Assembly: GCF_030264295.1 (NCBI RefSeq)
Contig: NZ_CP127173.1
Span: 1,619,501 to 1,683,500, forward strand
DNA from: Amycolatopsis nalaikhensis
Lineage (GTDB): Bacteria > Actinomycetota > Actinomycetes > Mycobacteriales > Pseudonocardiaceae
Length of the DNA stretch: 64,000 bases
Direction: 5' to 3'
Positions 1-8,156 of the stretch are shown piece after piece. Made by a program: the position numbers and the translations under genes. Below the pieces are notes generated by a model. The model saw nothing but the letters and a program-made list of their open reading frames with translations. It was not told the DNA's origin and did not search any database. The stretch's first letter is position 1, and each line of letters starts with the position of its first letter.

Positions 1-383
1 CCCGGACCGGCGCCTACCGCTGGGCACCGCGGCTCAGCATGGCGCTCGGCCTGCTCGCGGTGCTCGGCCTGACGACGTTCGACGCGCTGCCGCTCATCCT
101 CGGCTGCCTGGTCGTCTTCGGCTTCGCGGCCGGACTGAACCTGCAGGTCCTGACCATGGCCACGCAGAACACCGCGCCCCCGGCGGACCGCGGCGCGGTC
201 GCCGCTTCGGTCAACCTCGCCCGCGCGCTCGGCTCGGCCCTCGGCCCGGTCGCGCTCGGCTTCGCCTACACCGCGGGCACCCACGGCGTCTTCGTCGCCC
301 TGCTGCCCGTCCTCGCGCTCGCCGTCGTCACGGCGTTCGCGCTCCCCCACGTCCCGCTCCGCCACCAGGAGAACCCACGATGA
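1..383 (+). CDS. MFS transporter, C-terminal part (truncated by window edge)
   Basis: Only the last 127 or so codons are present; the frame is open from base 3, so the start lies upstream. The protein shows four hydrophobic segments and the glycine/alanine-rich run LARALGSALGPVALGFAY, typical of the second half of drug-efflux type major facilitator proteins. It ends with HVPLRHQENPR. The TGA stop overlaps the ATG of the next gene by four bases, so the two are probably translated from one message. The substrate cannot be told from this fragment. Confidence 0.8.
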   Translation, partial: RTGAYRWAPRLSMALGLLAVLGLTTFDALPLILGCLVVFGFAAGLNLQVLTMATQNTAPPADRGAVAASVNLARALGSALGPVALGFAYTAGTHGVFVALLPVLALAVVTAFALPHVPLRHQENPR

Positions 384-1228
384 TCTTCGTTCTCGGCGCC
401 ACCGGCAAGGTCGGCCGCCACCTCGTCCCCGCCCTGCTCGACGCGGGTGCGGCGGTCCGCGCCCTGACCCGCGACCCGGCGAAGGCCCGCGTCGACCCGC
501 GCGCCGAAGCCGTCCGCGGCGACCTCGACACGGCGGACCTGCCCGCCCTGCTGGACGGCGCGGACCGCGTGTTCGTGCTGACCCAGGGGCACAGCGCGGA
601 CCGCGAGGCGGCGGTCGCCCGTGCCGCCGCACGCGCGGGTGTCACGCACCTCGTCAAGCTGTCCACCACGGGTGTCCACTTCGGACAGAAAGACCCGATC
701 TCCCGTGCCCACGCCGAAGCCGAGCAGGCGGTCCGCGAAGCCGGTCCGGCGTGGACGATCCTGCGTCCCGGCACCTTCATGGACAACCGGTTCGCGTGGC
801 TGGGCTCGATCCGCGAAGAGAACGCCGTGTACGTGCCCGAAACGGATCCGCCGTCCGCGCTGGTCCACGTCCGCGACATCGCCGCCGTCGCGACGCTCGC
901 GCTGACGACGTCCGGCCACGAAGGCGCGACGTACGAACTGACCGGCGGCGAAGCCCTCACCGCGCGGGAGCAGGTCGCGATCCTGGCCGAAGCGCTCGGC
1001 CGTCCGCTGAAGTACGTCGAAGAAACCGAAGCCGCGTCCCGCGAACGCCTGGTCCGGCAGTACGGCTGGCCCGCTCGAGCCGTCGACGGGCTGTTCGCGA
1101 TGAAGCGCGAATCCGGTCCGAACGAAAGCGTCGTGTTCGACACCGTGGAACGGTTACTCGGGCGGCCGCCGCTGACGTTCGCGGCCTGGGCGCGGGAGAA
1201 CGCGTCCGCGTACCATCACCAGGAGTGA
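380..1228 (+). CDS. NmrA-type NAD(P)-binding oxidoreductase/sensor
   Basis: This 282-residue protein opens with a dinucleotide-binding loop, GATGKVGRHL (residues 6-15), followed by TRDPAKARV where NADP-binding NmrA/atypical SDR members carry basic residues. The later LSTTGVHFGQ and WTILRPGTFMDN segments are also typical of the NmrA and NAD(P)H:quinone oxidoreductase type 2 group. A catalytic YxxxK is not evident, so it may be a redox sensor or a weak reductase. It is translationally coupled to the upstream MFS gene, which suggests export and detoxification of a reactive compound. Its true substrate is unknown. Confidence 0.85.
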   Translation: MIFVLGATGKVGRHLVPALLDAGAAVRALTRDPAKARVDPRAEAVRGDLDTADLPALLDGADRVFVLTQGHSADREAAVARAAARAGVTHLVKLSTTGVHFGQKDPISRAHAEAEQAVREAGPAWTILRPGTFMDNRFAWLGSIREENAVYVPETDPPSALVHVRDIAAVATLALTTSGHEGATYELTGGEALTAREQVAILAEALGRPLKYVEETEAASRERLVRQYGWPARAVDGLFAMKRESGPNESVVFDTVERLLGRPPLTFAAWARENASAYHHQE

Positions 1229-1247
1229 TGCGGCGGAGGTGACCCGG

Positions 1248-1898
1248 GTGAGCGAACGTCTGCGCGTCCTCGTCGTGGACGACCACCCCCTGTTCCGGTT
1301 CGGCGTCTGCACGCTGCTGGACGCCGAACCCGGGATCGAGATCGTCGGTGAGGCCGCCAGCGGCGCCACGGCGGTCGAGGCCGCGGGTGCGCTCCGCCCC
1401 GACGTCGTCGTGATGGACCTGCACCTGCCGGACCTGTCCGGGATCCAGGCGACCCGGCACATCGTGACCGCGAGCCCGGACACCGGCGTGCTGATGCTGA
1501 CGATGGCCGACGAGAGCGAGTCGGTCTTCGCGGCGATGCGCGCCGGTGCCCGCGGCTACCTGCTCAAGGACGCGGAACCGGACGAGATCATCCGAGCCGT
1601 CCAGGCGGTCGCTCGGCGGGAGGCGATCTTCGGGCCGGACATCGCGAACCGAGTGCTCGGGTTCTTCAACCAGCCACCGCCGTCGAGCGAGCCGGTGTTC
1701 CCCGAGTTGACCGGCCGCGAGCGCGAGGTGCTGGCACTGATCGCGGCGGGGCACAGCAACAGCGTCATCGCGGCGACCCTCTGCCTGAGCCCCAAGACGG
1801 TGCGCAACCACATCTCGAACGTCTTCGCCAAGCTGCACGTGGCCGATCGAGCGGAGGCGATCGTCCGGGCTCGGGACGCGGGCCTCGGCCGCTCCTGA
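1248..1898 (+). CDS. NarL/LuxR-type response regulator (orphan)
   Basis: A receiver domain (VVDDHPLF near the start, phospho-acceptor in VVMDLHLPDLSG, conserved lysine in LLKDAEP) is followed by a LuxR helix-turn-helix (LTGREREVLALIAAG, then SPKTVRNHISNVFAKL). I chose the GTG at 1248 because GGAGG at 1235-1239 lies eight bases upstream; the in-frame GTG at 1239 overlaps that ribosome site. No histidine kinase is adjacent, so the partner must be elsewhere. A 44-bp palindrome follows nine bases after the stop. Confidence 0.9.
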   Translation: MSERLRVLVVDDHPLFRFGVCTLLDAEPGIEIVGEAASGATAVEAAGALRPDVVVMDLHLPDLSGIQATRHIVTASPDTGVLMLTMADESESVFAAMRAGARGYLLKDAEPDEIIRAVQAVARREAIFGPDIANRVLGFFNQPPPSSEPVFPELTGREREVLALIAAGHSNSVIAATLCLSPKTVRNHISNVFAKLHVADRAEAIVRARDAGLGRS

Positions 1899-1907
1899 CA
1901 CCACCCG

Positions 1908-1951
1908 TCGTGAGTGTTTAGGGCGGTTAGAACCGCCCTAAACACTCACGA
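1908..1951. repeat. 44-bp palindromic element, copy 1
   Basis: Two perfect 21-base arms (1908-1928 and 1931-1951) flank the two-base centre AG. The arm begins TCGTGAGTGTTTAGGG. The same element occurs at 5950, 25361 and 35305. Here it follows the orphan response regulator and precedes another plus-strand gene by about 140 bases, so it could act as a transcription terminator, although no T-run follows. Confidence 0.95.
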
Positions 1952-2094
1952 CTACGGCAGCCGCCACGGTCCTCGCGGGCAGCACGTCCGGGCAACATCG
2001 GGACGCCGGTCCCATGTGCTCGGGACACCTCGGCGGGCACTGTGGTCACCGTGAGGGGTGGGACCCTCGCACCGTTCGAGGGGAATGGGAAACG

Positions 2095-2727
2095 ATGTAC
2101 GAATCCGACCGGACGCCGGTGGTCGTGCGGGCCACCGATCCGATCCTGCACAACGGCGTCTGCATGGCGCTGCGTTCGCGTGACGACGTCCGGGTGGTGG
2201 ACGCGGCGTCCGCCGAGGAGGCCGTGGTCGCGCTGCTGGTCGCCGACCGGCTCGACGAGACGATGACCCAGCTGCTGTCCGCGCTGCACCACCAGGGCTT
2301 CACCCGCATCGTGCTGGTCGCGGGCGAGGTCGACGACAACGAGATCCTCAACGCCGTCGAGCACGGCGTCTGCGCGGTCGCCCGCCGCGCCGATGCCGGG
2401 CCCGACATCCTCGTCCGGCTGATCAAGGCTGCCGCGGCCGGGGAGGGGGCGCTGCCGCCCGACGTGCTCGGCCGGCTGCTGAACCGGGTGTCCCGCCTGC
2501 AGCGTCAGGTGCTGCAGCCGCGGGGCCTGCACCTGGGCGGGATGAGCAACCGGGAGACCGAGGTGCTGCGGCTGGTCGCCGCCGGGTATTCGACGCAGGA
2601 GATCGCCGACCAGCTGTGCTACTCGCAGCGGACGGTGAAGAGCATCCTGCACGACGTCACCAACCGGTTCCAGCTGCGCAACCGCTCGCACGCGGTCGCG
2701 TACGCCCTGCGGGAAGGGTTGATCTGA
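2095..2727 (+). CDS. LuxR-family regulator with degenerate receiver-like domain
   Basis: This 210-residue protein has a C-terminal LuxR helix-turn-helix (MSNRETEVLRLVAAGYSTQE, then SQRTVKSILHDVTNRF, residues about 145-195). Its N-terminal half has a receiver-like alternation of strands and helices but no clear acidic pair or phospho-acceptor Asp, so control by phosphorylation is unlikely. The ATG at 2095 follows a purine-rich stretch. The gene is three bases from the following Pvc16-like gene, which implies co-expression. In actinomycetes, regulators of this sort can accompany contractile-injection clusters, but no such cluster is seen here. Confidence 0.8.
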   Translation: MYESDRTPVVVRATDPILHNGVCMALRSRDDVRVVDAASAEEAVVALLVADRLDETMTQLLSALHHQGFTRIVLVAGEVDDNEILNAVEHGVCAVARRADAGPDILVRLIKAAAAGEGALPPDVLGRLLNRVSRLQRQVLQPRGLHLGGMSNRETEVLRLVAAGYSTQEIADQLCYSQRTVKSILHDVTNRFQLRNRSHAVAYALREGLI

Positions 2728-2730
2728 CCC

Positions 2731-3138
2731 ATGATCGCCCAGGTCGACGAGGCCCTGTGCCGGTTGCTGCGGCCCTGCCTGCCGGCGGGGACGCAGATCC
2801 GGCTCGACCCGCCGAAGCCGACCTGGCAGACGGAGTCGCAGGTGCGGAGCGTGGAGCTGTTCCTCTTCGCGCTGCGCGACGCCGTCGGCGAAGAGGAAGA
2901 GGGGGAGGGAAAGCGCGCGGCCCGGCGCTGCGCGCTTTCCTACCTCGTCACCGCGCGGGCGCGGGAGGTCCGCGAGGAACACGACCTACTCGACGCCGCA
3001 CTGCGCGCGGTGCTCGACGGCGAAAGCCCGCCGCTGCGGATGCGGCTGGCGAGCACCGATCCCGCGCAGCTGTGGACCAGCCTCGGCATGCCCGCGCGGG
3101 CCGGGTTCGTCCTGCTCGTGACGGCCGACGCGGACTAG
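2731..3138 (+). CDS. Pvc16/DUF4255-like protein, short and orphan
   Basis: The N-terminal signature matches Pvc16/DUF4255: MIAQVDEALCRLLRPCLPAG, then IRLDPPKPTW and VELFLFALRDAV. This family usually acts as a cap or adaptor in phage-tail-like contractile injection systems and is normally longer, near 180-220 residues; this one has 135. No sheath, tube, baseplate or AAA+ gene is nearby. It is probably a repurposed or remnant adaptor. Its stop codon overlaps that of the converging kinase gene in a shared CTAG (3135-3138). Family assignment rests on the N-terminal motif alone. Confidence 0.65.
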   Translation: MIAQVDEALCRLLRPCLPAGTQIRLDPPKPTWQTESQVRSVELFLFALRDAVGEEEEGEGKRAARRCALSYLVTARAREVREEHDLLDAALRAVLDGESPPLRMRLASTDPAQLWTSLGMPARAGFVLLVTADAD

Positions 3139-4418
3139 CGCGGGACGCGCTCGGCGGGCCAGCGCACTTCCGGGACGTCGCTCGGCCGCGGCACCTTCAG
3201 GAAGAGGCTGAACACGGCCGGACGGCGGTTCGACAGCTCCAGCCTGCCGCCGTCGGCCTCGACCAGTGCCCTGGCCAGCGCCAGCCCGACGCCGGTGGAG
3301 CCGCCGCCGGAGAAGCCGCGTTCGAAGATGTGCGGCGCGAGCTCGTCGGGCACGCCCGGGCCGGTGTCGCTGACCTCGATCACCACCGTGCCCTCGGCGT
3401 CGCCGCGGCGAGCGACCAGCGCGACCGTGCCCGAGCCGTGGCGCAGCGCGTTGTCCAGCAGCACGCCGATGACCTCGCGCAAGCGGCCCGGCGTCGCCCG
3501 CGCCATCAGGCCGTCGGCGACGCGCATCCGGAGGTTGCGGCCCTCCGAGCGGAGCAGCTCGCGCCACTCCTGGGCCATCTCGGGCAGCTGCGTCGGCAGG
3601 TCCACCGGCTCCGCGCCGACCTCGCGGGCCGCGCGCGCCGCCGCGAGCAGCTCGTCGAGCGCTTCGGCGAGGCGGTCCGCCTGCTCCTGGGCCGCCTTCG
3701 ACTCGTCGGCCACCTCGTCGTCCGGGTGCACGGTCAGCGGTTCCAGCCGCAGCTGCAACGCCGTCAGCCGGCTGCGCAGCTGGTGCGAGACGTCGCCGAC
3801 GAGCTGCCGTTCCCGCTGCACGAGCTGCGCGAGCGCGGTGCCGGACGCGTCCAGCGCCTCGGCGACCATGTCGAGCTCACCGACGCCGTAGCGGCTCGGG
3901 TCGGGCCGGAAGTCACCGCCGCCGAGCCGGGCCGCGCGCTCGGCGACGTGCCGCAGCGGCTTCGCCAGCCGCCGCGCCGTCGCGATCGCCACCACCGCGC
4001 CGGTGCCGATCGACAGCAGCACCAGCAGGACGACGACCAGCGTCACGGTCGTCTGCCGCTCGTGCATCGGGCCGGCCGGCACGGCGATCTCGACCTTGCC
4101 GTCGCGGGCCAGGTCGGCCGTCTCGGTGACGGTGCTGGGGCCGGGGTCGTTGCCGTAGCGCTTCTCGTCCTGGCCGCTGACCCGCACGGTGAGCAGGCCG
4201 TTCGCCGGCACCGCCGCGCGCACCTGGTCGAGGTCGATCGCCTGGCCGTTGGCGATTTCGGTGTCGAGGATCGCCGCGGCCGCGCGGGCGTTCTCCGCGA
4301 GCGTCTCGCGGTAGCTCGACTCGATCTGCCAGCTCGCCACGATGCCCAGCGGGATGCCGAGAACCGCCGCGGTGACCGCGACGGCCAGGAGGATGGCCAG
4401 CAGGATCCGGCGGCGCAC
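3135..4418 (-). CDS. Membrane sensor histidine kinase (HisKA type)
   Basis: This 427-residue kinase has an N-terminal membrane helix (about residues 4-26), an extracytoplasmic sensor of roughly 100 residues, a second membrane helix (VTLVVVLLVLLSIGTGAVVA), a HAMP linker and a HisKA domain with the phospho-accepting histidine in LVGDVSHQLRSRL. The ATPase boxes are VLLDNALRHG (N), DTGPGVP (G1) and STGVGLAL (G2). The GTG start lies two bases after the stop of the response regulator gene, so the pair forms an operon. The signal is unknown. Confidence 0.9.
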   Translation of the reverse strand: MRRRILLAILLAVAVTAAVLGIPLGIVASWQIESSYRETLAENARAAAAILDTEIANGQAIDLDQVRAAVPANGLLTVRVSGQDEKRYGNDPGPSTVTETADLARDGKVEIAVPAGPMHERQTTVTLVVVLLVLLSIGTGAVVAIATARRLAKPLRHVAERAARLGGGDFRPDPSRYGVGELDMVAEALDASGTALAQLVQRERQLVGDVSHQLRSRLTALQLRLEPLTVHPDDEVADESKAAQEQADRLAEALDELLAAARAAREVGAEPVDLPTQLPEMAQEWRELLRSEGRNLRMRVADGLMARATPGRLREVIGVLLDNALRHGSGTVALVARRGDAEGTVVIEVSDTGPGVPDELAPHIFERGFSGGGSTGVGLALARALVEADGGRLELSNRRPAVFSLFLKVPRPSDVPEVRWPAERVPR

Positions 4419-4420
4419 GG

Positions 4421-5116
4421 TTATTCGCTGTTGAACCGGAAGCCGACGCCGCGGACGGTCGCGATCCGCCGCTCGCCGTCGTGGGACTTGCTGGTGCGCC
4501 CGGCCGCCTCGTCGGCGGCGATGGCGAGCTTCCGCCGCAGCCACGACATGTGCATGTCGAGCGTCTTGGACGTCTTCGACTCGAGGTCGTTCCAGACCTC
4601 GGCGAGGATCTCGTCGCGGCTGACGACCTGCCCGGCCCGGCTCATCAGCACGCGCAGCAGCTCGAACTCCTTGTTGGCCAGCTGGACCTCGTGGTTGTCC
4701 ACGGTGACCAGCCGCGCGCCGAGGTCCATCCGGACGCCGCCGGCTTCGAGCACCTCGGGCACCCGGCGGCGCAGCAGCGCGCGGATCCGGGCGAGCAGTT
4801 CGGCGAGCCGGAACGGCTTGGCGACGTAGTCGTCGGCGCCCGCGTCGAGGCCGACGACGAAGTCGACCTCGTCGGTGCGGGCGGTGAGCATCAGGACGGG
4901 CAGCTCGGTGCCGTTCGCGCGCAGGCGGCGGCACACCTCCAGGCCGTCCATCCCGGGCAGGCCGAGATCCAGCACGAGCAGGTCGACACGCTGGGCGGCG
5001 GTGGCGTCGAGCACCGAAGGGCCGTCGGTGACGACGTGGATCTCGTATCCCTCGCGTTCGAGGGCGCGGGAGAGCGGTTCGGCGATGGCCGGATCGTCTT
5101 CGGCAAGTAGGACCAT
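4421..5116 (-). CDS. OmpR-family response regulator
   Basis: A receiver (AEDDPAIAEPL, phospho-acceptor in LLVLDLGLPGMDG, lysine in DDYVAKPFRLAELL) is joined to a winged-helix DNA-binding domain ending ERRIATVRGVGFRFNSE. The 231-residue length is normal for the family. The ATG at 5116 is used; a GTG two codons upstream (5122) is an equal possibility since no strong ribosome site separates them. It is the partner of the kinase encoded directly downstream. It diverges from hisN with only about 40 bases between them. Confidence 0.92.
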   Translation of the reverse strand: MVLLAEDDPAIAEPLSRALEREGYEIHVVTDGPSVLDATAAQRVDLLVLDLGLPGMDGLEVCRRLRANGTELPVLMLTARTDEVDFVVGLDAGADDYVAKPFRLAELLARIRALLRRRVPEVLEAGGVRMDLGARLVTVDNHEVQLANKEFELLRVLMSRAGQVVSRDEILAEVWNDLESKTSKTLDMHMSWLRRKLAIAADEAAGRTSKSHDGERRIATVRGVGFRFNSE

Positions 5117-5158
5117 GCTCACCTGGCCAACTCTACGGCGCGCGGGCGTGAAACCATC

Positions 5159-5944
5159 GTGACCGTGCCTGGCTATGAAGATGATCTGGCCCTCGCCACC
5201 CGGCTGGCTGACGCCGCCGACGCGATCACGACGGCGCGGTTCCGCGCCCTGGACCTGGCGGTGGAGCGCAAGCCCGACCGCACCCCGGTGACCGATGCGG
5301 ACACCGCGGTCGAGGACGCGATCCGTGCGCTGCTCTCGGAAGAACGCCCGGACGACGCGGTGCTGGGCGAGGAACGCGGCGGTTCGGCCGCGACAGGCCG
5401 CGCATGGGTGCTCGACCCGATCGACGGCACCAAGAACTTCCTGCGCGGCGTCCCCGTCTGGGCGACGCTGATCGCGCTGGTGTCCGACGGCGACCCGGTG
5501 GTCGGCATGATCAGCGCCCCGCTGCTGGGCCGCCGCTGGTGGGCGGCCACCGGGTCCGGGGCGTTCTCTTCGGACACCGCCGGGACGCGACGGCTGTCGG
5601 TTTCGAAGGTTTCGTCCCTTTCGGACGCTTATCTGTCCACTACGGACTTGAACTCGTGGACCGAGTACCACTCGCGCGAGAAGTACCTCGAGCTGGTGAA
5701 CGCGTGCTGGGAGTCCCGCGCGTTCGGCGACTTCTGGCACCACGTGCTGGTCGCCGAAGGCGCGCTGGACGTGGCGGCCGAGTGCATCGTGAACCCGTGG
5801 GACGTCGCGGCGGCCCAGGTGATCGTGACGGAGGCGGGCGGCCGGTTCAGCGACCTCGACGGCGTCGCGCGCTACGACAACGGCAGCGCCCTCTCGACGA
5901 ACGGCCGCCTCCACGACGAGGCCCTGGCGATCCTGAAGCGCTGA
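5159..5944 (+). CDS. hisN: Histidinol-phosphatase, inositol-monophosphatase family
   Basis: A 261-residue inositol-monophosphatase-fold enzyme. The metal-binding motifs are visible: the glutamate in LGEERGG, the WVLDPIDGTKNFLRG signature (about residues 82-96) and NPWDVAAAQVIVTEAGG near the C-terminus. The GTKNFLRG form is typical of actinobacterial HisN, which dephosphorylates histidinol phosphate in histidine synthesis. A general inositol or sugar phosphatase role cannot be excluded. Start GTG at 5159. It converges on a small minus-strand gene, with a 44-bp palindrome between them. Confidence 0.85.
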   Translation: MTVPGYEDDLALATRLADAADAITTARFRALDLAVERKPDRTPVTDADTAVEDAIRALLSEERPDDAVLGEERGGSAATGRAWVLDPIDGTKNFLRGVPVWATLIALVSDGDPVVGMISAPLLGRRWWAATGSGAFSSDTAGTRRLSVSKVSSLSDAYLSTTDLNSWTEYHSREKYLELVNACWESRAFGDFWHHVLVAEGALDVAAECIVNPWDVAAAQVIVTEAGGRFSDLDGVARYDNGSALSTNGRLHDEALAILKR

Positions 5945-5949
5945 CGACG

Positions 5950-5993
5950 TCGTGAGTGTTTAGGGCGGTTAGAACCGCCCTAAACACTCACGA
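5950..5993. repeat. 44-bp palindromic element, copy 2
   Basis: Identical to copy 1, including the AG centre (arms 5950-5970 and 5973-5993). It lies between converging genes, five bases after the hisN stop. Bases 5988-5990 inside the right arm form the TGA stop of the minus-strand 86-residue gene. Confidence 0.95.
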
Positions 5994-6248
5994 GCCGGGG
6001 AGCAGGCCGACGGCGCCGCGGGCGACCTGCGCCCAGGCCAGCCGCCCGAAGAGGTAGTGGCACGCCACCTGTTCGCTCGTGAAGCGCGCCCAGTCGTAGC
6101 GGTTGCCCTGCTCCCGCCAGAACACCTCCCACGCCTCGTCCTCGCCCTGCATCAGGCACCACGCGTTGTCGACCTCGGCGCCGAGCGAGACGACCTCCGG
6201 CGGCACGCCCAGCACGCCGAGCCAGCGCTGGATCGACTGGGTGTTCAT
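5988..6248 (-). CDS. 86-aa protein of unknown function, coupled to TNT-domain gene
   Basis: I do not recognise this protein. It is small, tryptophan-rich and mildly acidic (WEVFWREQGNRYDWARF, CHYLFGRLAWAQVARG), with no signal peptide or membrane helix. Its ATG shares one base with the TNT gene stop (TGATG), so it is translationally coupled. Position directly after a TNT toxin-like gene suggests an immunity or chaperone partner, which is inference only; the known Mycobacterium TNT antitoxin is about twice this length. Its last codons and stop lie within a 44-bp palindrome, so the C-terminus may have been set by insertion of that element. Confidence 0.65.
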   Translation of the reverse strand: MNTQSIQRWLGVLGVPPEVVSLGAEVDNAWCLMQGEDEAWEVFWREQGNRYDWARFTSEQVACHYLFGRLAWAQVARGAVGLLPGS

Positions 6249-7147
6249 CAGTCCTCTTCCCCCTTGGCCTCGGCGAGGTAGCCGAGGGTCACGAGCTCGT
6301 CGGCGGCCAGCAGGGCCCGGTACCGGGTACCCCCGCCGACCTGGCCGAACCAGTTCGCCGTCTCCGAGCGCCACATCGGGACCGCGCGCACCACGACGTA
6401 GCGGCGGTACTCGGCGTCCAGCATCCCCGGCGGCAGCGAGCGTTCCGCGAACGGCGTGCCGTCGGCGAAGAACACCCGCCCGTAGGCCGGGCCGAAGCGG
6501 TCGAGGACCGTGTCGGCCGGGACCATCACCGGCTCGGCCGGGTCGAGGCCGCCCTCGGGGAACTGCTCGCCCGGCGGCCACGCGTACTCCGGGCCCAGTT
6601 CGCTGTGCCCGACGACGAACCGGCGGATCCACACCGCCTGCGTCGCGTGCGCGTACGGCACGTAGTTCTCGGTCAGGTGGGCGGGCACCGGCCGCGGCGG
6701 CGCGGTCGGCGACCGGCGGAAGCCCGCGGTGACGTTGGTCAGCGCCTGGTCGTCGAAGATCAGCCGGGCGTCCGGGTGGTCCTGGGGGCCGAAGCCGTCC
6801 GGGTCGTCGGGCAGCGGCAGCTGCCGGGCCGGCCGGTCCATCGCCACCGGCAGGTGCCCGATCGGGAACATGTGCACCAGGAACAGCGCGACAACGCTTT
6901 CCCGCTCGGTGCGCGGCGCCCCGAGCGGCGGCAGCGGCGCCGGGGAGATCGGTGGGGGCGGGCCCGCGGGCACCGGCGGGGCCGGCGGCAGCGGGAACGG
7001 CGGGAGCAGCGGCGACACGGCGTGCGGCCACGCGGCGGGGCCGCCCGAGGGCGGGGTCGGGGCGTCCTCGTACCCGGGCAGGCGCACCGGCCCGGTGTCG
7101 AGGTCGGCCTCGACCGGTTCGGAGCCCGCCTCGGAAGGCTCGGTCAC
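6248..7147 (-). CDS. TNT-domain protein, putative NAD+ glycohydrolase
   Basis: A 299-residue protein with a proline-rich, probably disordered stretch (about residues 30-75) and a C-terminal TNT-like domain. Hallmarks are DGTPFAERSLPPG and NWFGQVGGGTRYRALL followed by ADELVTLGYL; the glutamine of the FGQ motif is a catalytic residue in the tuberculosis necrotizing toxin family. TNT enzymes destroy NAD+. No secretion signal is visible. I chose the GTG at 7147 because GGAGG (7154-7158) is six bases upstream, whereas the ATG at 7153 abuts it. It is coupled to the 86-residue gene downstream. Confidence 0.75.
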   Translation of the reverse strand: MTEPSEAGSEPVEADLDTGPVRLPGYEDAPTPPSGGPAAWPHAVSPLLPPFPLPPAPPVPAGPPPPISPAPLPPLGAPRTERESVVALFLVHMFPIGHLPVAMDRPARQLPLPDDPDGFGPQDHPDARLIFDDQALTNVTAGFRRSPTAPPRPVPAHLTENYVPYAHATQAVWIRRFVVGHSELGPEYAWPPGEQFPEGGLDPAEPVMVPADTVLDRFGPAYGRVFFADGTPFAERSLPPGMLDAEYRRYVVVRAVPMWRSETANWFGQVGGGTRYRALLAADELVTLGYLAEAKGEED

Positions 7148-7226
7148 ACCCATCCTCCGGCTCGGTCGGTGCCCGCGGGCACACGCTGTTCGTCGCGGCC
7201 GCGGCCGGTCGCCTGGTGCGGCGGGG

Positions 7227-8156
7227 TCAGCCCAGTGCGTTGACGACGCGGGACGGGCTCGGGCGGCCGAGCTGCCCCGCCATCCACTTGCTGGCCGCCA
7301 CCAGCGCGTCCAGGTCGGCGCCGGTGTCCACGCCGAGGCCGTTGAGCATCCACACCAGGTCCTCGGTCGCCAGGTTGCCGGTGGCCGAATCGGCGTACGG
7401 GCAGCCGCCGAGCCCGCCGGCCGAAGAGTCCACAGTCGACACTCCACATCGGAGCGCCGCCAGCGTGTTCGCGAGAGCCTGGCCGTAGGTGTCGTGGAAG
7501 TGCACGGCCAAAGTACCGACATCACCGAAGAGCCCGATCAGGTTTTCGACCTGGCCCGCGGTTGCGACGCCGATGGTGTCGCCGAGCGAAAGCTGCGAGC
7601 ATCCCATGTCCAGCAGGCGGCGGCCGGCGTCGGCGACCTGCTTGGCGGGCACGACACCCTCCCACGGGTCGCCGAAGCACATCGAAAGGTAGCCGCGGAC
7701 GTCGACGCCCGCCTCGCGCGCCCGCGTGACGACCGGCTCGAACATCGCGAACTGCTCGTCCAGCGAGGAGTTGAGGTTCTTGCGCGCGAACGTCTCCGTC
7801 GCGCTGGCGAAGATCGCGATGTGCTCGACGCCGGCTTCGAGGGCGCGGTTCAGGCCCTTCTCGTTCGGCACCAGCACCGGGTACCGGACGCCTTCGCGGC
7901 GGTCCAGCCCGGCCAGCAGCTGCTCGGCGTCGGCCAGCTGCGGCACCCACTTCGGGTGCACGAAGCTCGTCGCCTCCAGCGTCGTCAGCCCGGCGCCGGC
8001 GAGCCGGTCGAGGAACTCCAGCTTGACCTCGACCGGGACGATCGTCTTTTCGTTCTGCAGCCCGTCGCGCGGGCCGACCTCCCAGATCGTGACCCGCTCC
8101 GGCAGCTCCCCGGCCGAGGGGACCAGCTCCGGCAGGCCCAGTTCGCGCGTGCCCAT
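7227..8156 (-). CDS. Hydroxymethylglutaryl-CoA lyase family protein
   Basis: A 309-residue TIM-barrel lyase of the HMGL-like family: EVGPRDGLQNEK near the N-terminus carries the catalytic arginine and metal aspartate, VHFHDTYGQ supplies the metal-binding histidines, and GGLGGCPYA carries the active-site cysteine loop. It should cleave hydroxymethylglutaryl-CoA to acetoacetate and acetyl-CoA, as in leucine breakdown. The ATG overlaps the stop of the upstream PH-domain gene (TGATG), so the two are coupled. Confidence 0.9.
   Translation of the reverse strand: MGTRELGLPELVPSAGELPERVTIWEVGPRDGLQNEKTIVPVEVKLEFLDRLAGAGLTTLEATSFVHPKWVPQLADAEQLLAGLDRREGVRYPVLVPNEKGLNRALEAGVEHIAIFASATETFARKNLNSSLDEQFAMFEPVVTRAREAGVDVRGYLSMCFGDPWEGVVPAKQVADAGRRLLDMGCSQLSLGDTIGVATAGQVENLIGLFGDVGTLAVHFHDTYGQALANTLAALRCGVSTVDSSAGGLGGCPYADSATGNLATEDLVWMLNGLGVDTGADLDALVAASKWMAGQLGRPSPSRVVNALG

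Noticed and set aside
1908..1951. Terminal inverted repeats of an insertion sequence
   Set aside because: No transposase lies between or beside any of the four copies; each is a self-contained short palindrome.
2095..3138. A complete contractile injection system
   Set aside because: No sheath, tube, baseplate, spike or AAA+ gene is present within the window; only one Pvc16-like gene is seen.
2616..4829. Long plus-strand frame opposite the OmpR-type kinase and regulator
   Set aside because: Same reason: the minus strand encodes complete, motif-bearing two-component proteins.
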